DNA of 6,734 nucleotides from positions 1 to 6,734 of the forward strand of contig JAITGB010000138.1 in NCBI GenBank assembly GCA_031280945.1, read 5' to 3'. A program made the position numbers and the translations under genes. The notes beneath the pieces were generated by a model. That model made no database searches and was not told the origin of the DNA. It saw nothing but the letters and a program-made list of their open reading frames with translations. Position 1 is the first letter of the stretch, and every line of letters begins with the position of its first letter. Origin of the DNA: Spirochaetales bacterium (GTDB taxonomy: Bacteria > Spirochaetota > Spirochaetia > DTKZ01). This document shows, one piece after another, positions 5,372 to 6,734 of this stretch.

Positions 5372-6243
5372 AGACAATAGGTTTTATTGGATTGGGGAAC
5401 ATGGGGCTTCCCATGGCCCTGAATCTCTGCAAAGCGGGTTTTCCGCTTCGTGTGTGTTCGTCAAAGCGGGAAAGCTCCCAGCGGATTGAGGAGGCGGGAG
5501 GAAAAAGCGTGGGTTCTTTTGCGGAACTTGCGCGGCAGTCTGACGTTGTGATTACCATTGTGCCTGCGGACAGGGAAATCCTTGCCCTGTATACGGAAGA
5601 GGGGGGGCTAATCGACGCGATGCGAGACGGTTCTGTATGCATTGATATGACATCGGCCAAGGGTTCAACAAAGAGGGCCGTTGCCGAATGTGTAAAGGCA
5701 AAAGGTAAAAATATCAGCGTCATCGACGCGCCTGTTTCCGGCGGAGTCGCAGGAGCCGCAGCGGGAACTCTTACGATTATGGCAGGCTGCGAAAAAGCCG
5801 CTTTTGACGAGGCAAAACCTGTTTTTGAAGCCATGGGCAAAAAAATCGTGTATACAGGCACACTGGGCAGCGCCTCGGATATCAAGATGCTCAATCAAAT
5901 GCTGAACGCGGGAAACTCCGCATTTGTTTGCGAAGTTCTGTGCCTTGCCAAAAAACTTGGCGTTGATATGAACGTTATGCTTGACATTATTAACGACTCA
6001 AGCGGCGGGAGTTACGCTTTTAAAAACAACGCGCCGCGCTGCATATCGGGCGACCACGCTCCGGGTTTTCGTCTTGATTTGATGAAGAAAGACGTTGGCC
6101 TTTTTGTCCAGAGCGCAGGGGAAATGCGGGCCTTTACGCCTCTTGCGGAGTTTGTGGAACAAGTTTTCCGCGCCGCTTCGAATCAGGGAGGCGGGGACAA
6201 AAACGCCACCTACATTTTTAACTGGTACGAGAAAAGTCAGTAG
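5368..6243 (+). CDS. 3-hydroxyisobutyrate dehydrogenase / tartronate semialdehyde reductase family protein
   Basis: Soluble NAD(P)-dependent enzyme of the beta-hydroxyacid dehydrogenase family, 291 residues, full length. It begins with the Rossmann dinucleotide motif GFIGLGNMGLPMA (5-17). IDMTSAKGSTK (92-102) follows, then the substrate-binding motif DAPVSGGVAGAAAGTL (120-135), with Ser124. The catalytic lysine is Lys173 in SDIKMLNQML, with Asn176 and Gln177 where many members have two Asn. From memory GarR (tartronate semialdehyde reductase) also has Lys-x-x-Asn-Gln. The C-terminal half has FRLDLMKKDVGL, close to the GarR FRIDLHIKDL type. The partner enzyme oxidises or reduces 2-hydroxy acids, whereas this class works on 3-hydroxy acids or their semialdehydes, so the pair may act in sequence on one compound. 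Candidate substrates are tartronate semialdehyde, 3-hydroxyisobutyrate, sulfolactaldehyde and threonate; none is proven. Confidence 0.92.
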   Translation: MKTIGFIGLGNMGLPMALNLCKAGFPLRVCSSKRESSQRIEEAGGKSVGSFAELARQSDVVITIVPADREILALYTEEGGLIDAMRDGSVCIDMTSAKGSTKRAVAECVKAKGKNISVIDAPVSGGVAGAAAGTLTIMAGCEKAAFDEAKPVFEAMGKKIVYTGTLGSASDIKMLNQMLNAGNSAFVCEVLCLAKKLGVDMNVMLDIINDSSGGSYAFKNNAPRCISGDHAPGFRLDLMKKDVGLFVQSAGEMRAFTPLAEFVEQVFRAASNQGGGDKNATYIFNWYEKSQ

Positions 6244-6250
6244 GCATTGT

Positions 6251-6272
6251 CCGGGCCGCAAGAGCGGCCTGG
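6251..6272. repeat. Intergenic hairpin before the second binding protein
   Basis: CCGGGCCGC (6251-6259) pairs with GCGGCCTGG (6264-6272), 9 bp with one G-U, around the loop AAGA. It starts 8 bases after the dehydrogenase stop and is followed by TTAAAAAAA, not a T-run, so it is not a standard terminator. The ribosome binding site of the next gene lies 9 bases further on. An mRNA-stabilising or processing stem within a continuing operon is the simplest reading. Confidence 0.6.
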
Positions 6273-6291
6273 TTAAAAAAAGGAGGACACT

Positions 6292-6734
6292 ATGAAACGG
6301 AAAGGATTATTGGCTGCGGGTTTTATTCTTCTCTGTAGTTTCGTCTTTGCAGGAGGCGGAAGCGAAAGCGGTTCGGGAGGCACAGGAGCGCAGTTCCCCA
6401 GGGGAGACATCAGCGTTATTATCCCCAACGCTGCCGGAGGCGGCAACGATTTGACTGTGCGCGCCCTTATTCCGGGCATGGAAAGGGCTTTGGGCGTAAA
6501 GGTTATTCCCATTAATCAGCCTGCGGGAAAGGGCGCTGTGGCTTTTTCCGAAGTGGCCAATGCGCGGCCAGACGGAACAAAACTCTACTTTAACTCAAAG
6601 ACATCCCTTCTTATGAAGTTTAACGGCATAGCGGAGGCGCAGATAGAAAAACTCACTCCCATAGCCCAGGTAGCGGACGATGTAGCTATTTTTCAGGTGA
6701 GAGCAGACTCTCCCTGGAAAAGCATGAACGATGT
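6292..6734 (+). CDS. Second TctC/Bug-family solute-binding protein, 3' end outside the window
   Basis: Periplasmic binding protein for a TTT transporter; the first 147 residues are present and the frame is open to the window edge. An AGGAGG site at 6281-6286 precedes the ATG by five bases. The signal peptide covers residues 1-20 (MKRKG, hydrophobic core, SFVFA) with probable cleavage before GGGSESGSGG, the same style as the first binding protein; Cys15 does not fit a lipobox. Family landmarks are PNAAGGGND (45-53), QPAGKGA (77-83), RPDGTKLYF (92-100) and KLTPIAQVADD (120-130). Its ligand loop (NAAGGGND) differs from that of the first protein (APGGGSD) and its mature part is clearly diverged, so it is not a recent duplicate. 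It could belong to the same operon as a second receptor or open a second tctCBA set just beyond the window. Confidence 0.9.
   Translation, partial: MKRKGLLAAGFILLCSFVFAGGGSESGSGGTGAQFPRGDISVIIPNAAGGGNDLTVRALIPGMERALGVKVIPINQPAGKGAVAFSEVANARPDGTKLYFNSKTSLLMKFNGIAEAQIEKLTPIAQVADDVAIFQVRADSPWKSMND

Noticed and set aside
3436..5607. Seven-G runs in tctA (3436-3442) and in the second dehydrogenase (5601-5607) as possible phase-variable tracts
   Set aside because: Both are in frame in intact genes, seven bases is short for slippage control, and metabolic genes are unlikely targets.

Overview
The window looks like chromosomal DNA from a spirochaete of the Treponema type, possibly a gut or termite-associated lineage with balanced GC. 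The main clue is the two periplasmic binding proteins, whose leaders end in Phe-Ala followed by GGGSE, a mature-end style I associate with Treponema solute-binding proteins. This assignment is inference from memory; no RNA gene or marker gene is present to confirm it.

Layout: all supported genes lie on the + strand. Positions 2-787 hold the 3' part of an RpiR-type regulator (HTH plus SIS domain) whose start lies before the window. Positions 788-1220 contain no convincing gene. The first part of that gap (801-1021) is an almost continuous chain of inverted repeats, including a good intrinsic terminator for the regulator. The last part holds a strong sigma70-type promoter (TTGACA, 17 bp, CATAAT) preceded by A-tracts. 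From 1221 onward runs a tight gene cluster: tctC (binding protein), tctB and tctA (small and large membrane subunits of a tripartite tricarboxylate transporter, TTT), then an Ldh_2-family NAD(P)-dependent dehydrogenase, then a 3-hydroxyisobutyrate/tartronate-semialdehyde-reductase-type dehydrogenase that overlaps it by 4 bases. A second, different TctC-type binding protein begins at 6292 and runs off the window end.

How the parts fit: the transporter would bring in a small carboxylate, and the two soluble dehydrogenases would interconvert hydroxy-acid and keto/aldehyde-acid forms. The upstream regulator with a sugar-phosphate-type sensor domain may control the cluster. The substrate is not readable from the sequence; hydroxy acids, sugar acids or sulfonated hydroxy acids are all compatible. 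A strong hairpin between tctC and tctB probably sets a higher dose of binding protein than of membrane subunits, and another hairpin separates the second dehydrogenase from the second binding protein.

The gene content is a recognisable catabolic transport cluster, not a wholly new type of system. The least explained part is the inverted-repeat chain between the regulator and the operon promoter, in which neighbouring hairpins share T- and A-runs and so cannot all form at once.
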